From: Paenibacillus contaminans
GTDB lineage: Bacteria; Bacillota; Bacilli; Paenibacillales; NBRC-103111
Reading direction: 5' to 3'
Assembly (NCBI RefSeq): GCF_003285015.1
Contig: NZ_QMFB01000024.1
Coordinates: forward strand, 10,294-74,293
DNA: 64,000 bases
A program made the translations under genes and the position numbers. Positions 63,904 through 64,000 of this stretch are shown here, piece by piece (the first letter of the stretch is position 1; each line of letters opens with the position of its first letter). The notes under the pieces were generated by a model that made no database searches, was not told the DNA's origin, and saw nothing but the letters and a program-made list of their open reading frames with translations.

Positions 63904-63919
63904 GTACCTATGCGGGTAT
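63904..63919. promoter_or_regulatory. CsoR/CstR-like operator 3
   Basis: GTACCTATGCGGGTAT repeats the motif of operators 1 and 2 and lies 31 nt before the DsrE-like gene. Confidence 0.65.
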
Positions 63920-63950
63920 ATGTATAAACCATAACGGAAAGGTGGCACCC

Positions 63951-64000
63951 ATGGAAAACAAAGAAAAAACGACGATCGTACTGTTTAGCGGGGAGCTGGA
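63951..64000 (+). CDS. DsrE/DsrF-like protein, partial at window end
   Basis: Only 16 codons are in the window, reading MENKEKTTIVLFSGEL, the start typical of DsrE/YrkE-like peroxiredoxin-family proteins found in persulfide operons. AAAGGTGG precedes the ATG. Truncated by the window edge, not by mutation. Confidence 0.6.
   Translation, partial: MENKEKTTIVLFSGEL

Overview
The window is a chromosomal segment of an endospore-forming-type Firmicute of the Paenibacillaceae (a Paenibacillus or Cohnella-like organism). This is inferred from the sigW-rsiW-cdaA-cdaR-glmM-glmS gene order, a glmS ribozyme, SLH-anchored surface proteins, AGGAGG-type ribosome binding sites, frequent TTG/GTG starts and moderately high GC. 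No phage or insertion sequence with a transposase is present, but several intergenic repeat families are.

Layout. 1-342: three tRNA genes (Arg-ACG, Pro-TGG, Gly-TCC) and a terminator. 400-5930: an iron-controlled haem-uptake operon (Fur box, membrane-anchored NEAT protein, S-layer-anchored double-NEAT protein, IsdE-like lipoprotein, permease, ATPase). 6166-8961: PEP carboxylase. 9003-17377: sigW/rsiW, the c-di-AMP cyclase CdaA with its regulator CdaR, GlmM, a glmS ribozyme and GlmS, which together supply and monitor cell-envelope precursors. 17695-18171: a Nudix hydrolase.

18.3-29.2 kb is the most unusual region. A complete SecDF translocase subunit is fused in one open frame to a family 2 glycosyltransferase and a SAM methyltransferase. 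Divergent from it lie a BclA-like collagen protein with SLH domains and about 110 Gly-X-Thr triplets, a two-domain glycosyltransferase with a helical repeat tail, and a secreted RCC1-propeller/FN3 protein; a receiver-BTAD regulator faces them. I infer a dedicated system that exports and glycosylates a thread-like surface protein.

29.7-40.9 kb is a repeat-rich accessory region: two small membrane proteins, an AraC regulator, an FAD oxidoreductase, a class III aminotransferase with a low-complexity N-terminal tail, an SGNH hydrolase, and a second aminotransferase fused to an amidohydrolase. It carries 123-bp elements with terminal inverted repeats, a 51-bp tandem repeat and members of a dispersed repeat family.

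40.9-64 kb: tRNA hydroxylase TrhO; a sugar-type ABC importer with a membrane-bound AraC-type regulator; a TetR/YhgE-Pip membrane protein pair with two palindromic operators; an aromatic-acid-exporter-like protein beside an MhqR-like quinone-stress locus (MarR regulator, MhqO, MhqD, flavin reductase); an iron-siderophore binding lipoprotein with a near-perfect Fur box; a methyltransferase; a nuclease-helicase; a Rieske protein; and at the right edge a persulfide-handling regulon (TusA-rhodanese, rhodanese-MBL, TusA, DsrE) under three CsoR/CstR-like operator sites, which includes a thioredoxin lacking its active-site segment. The last gene is cut by the window end.
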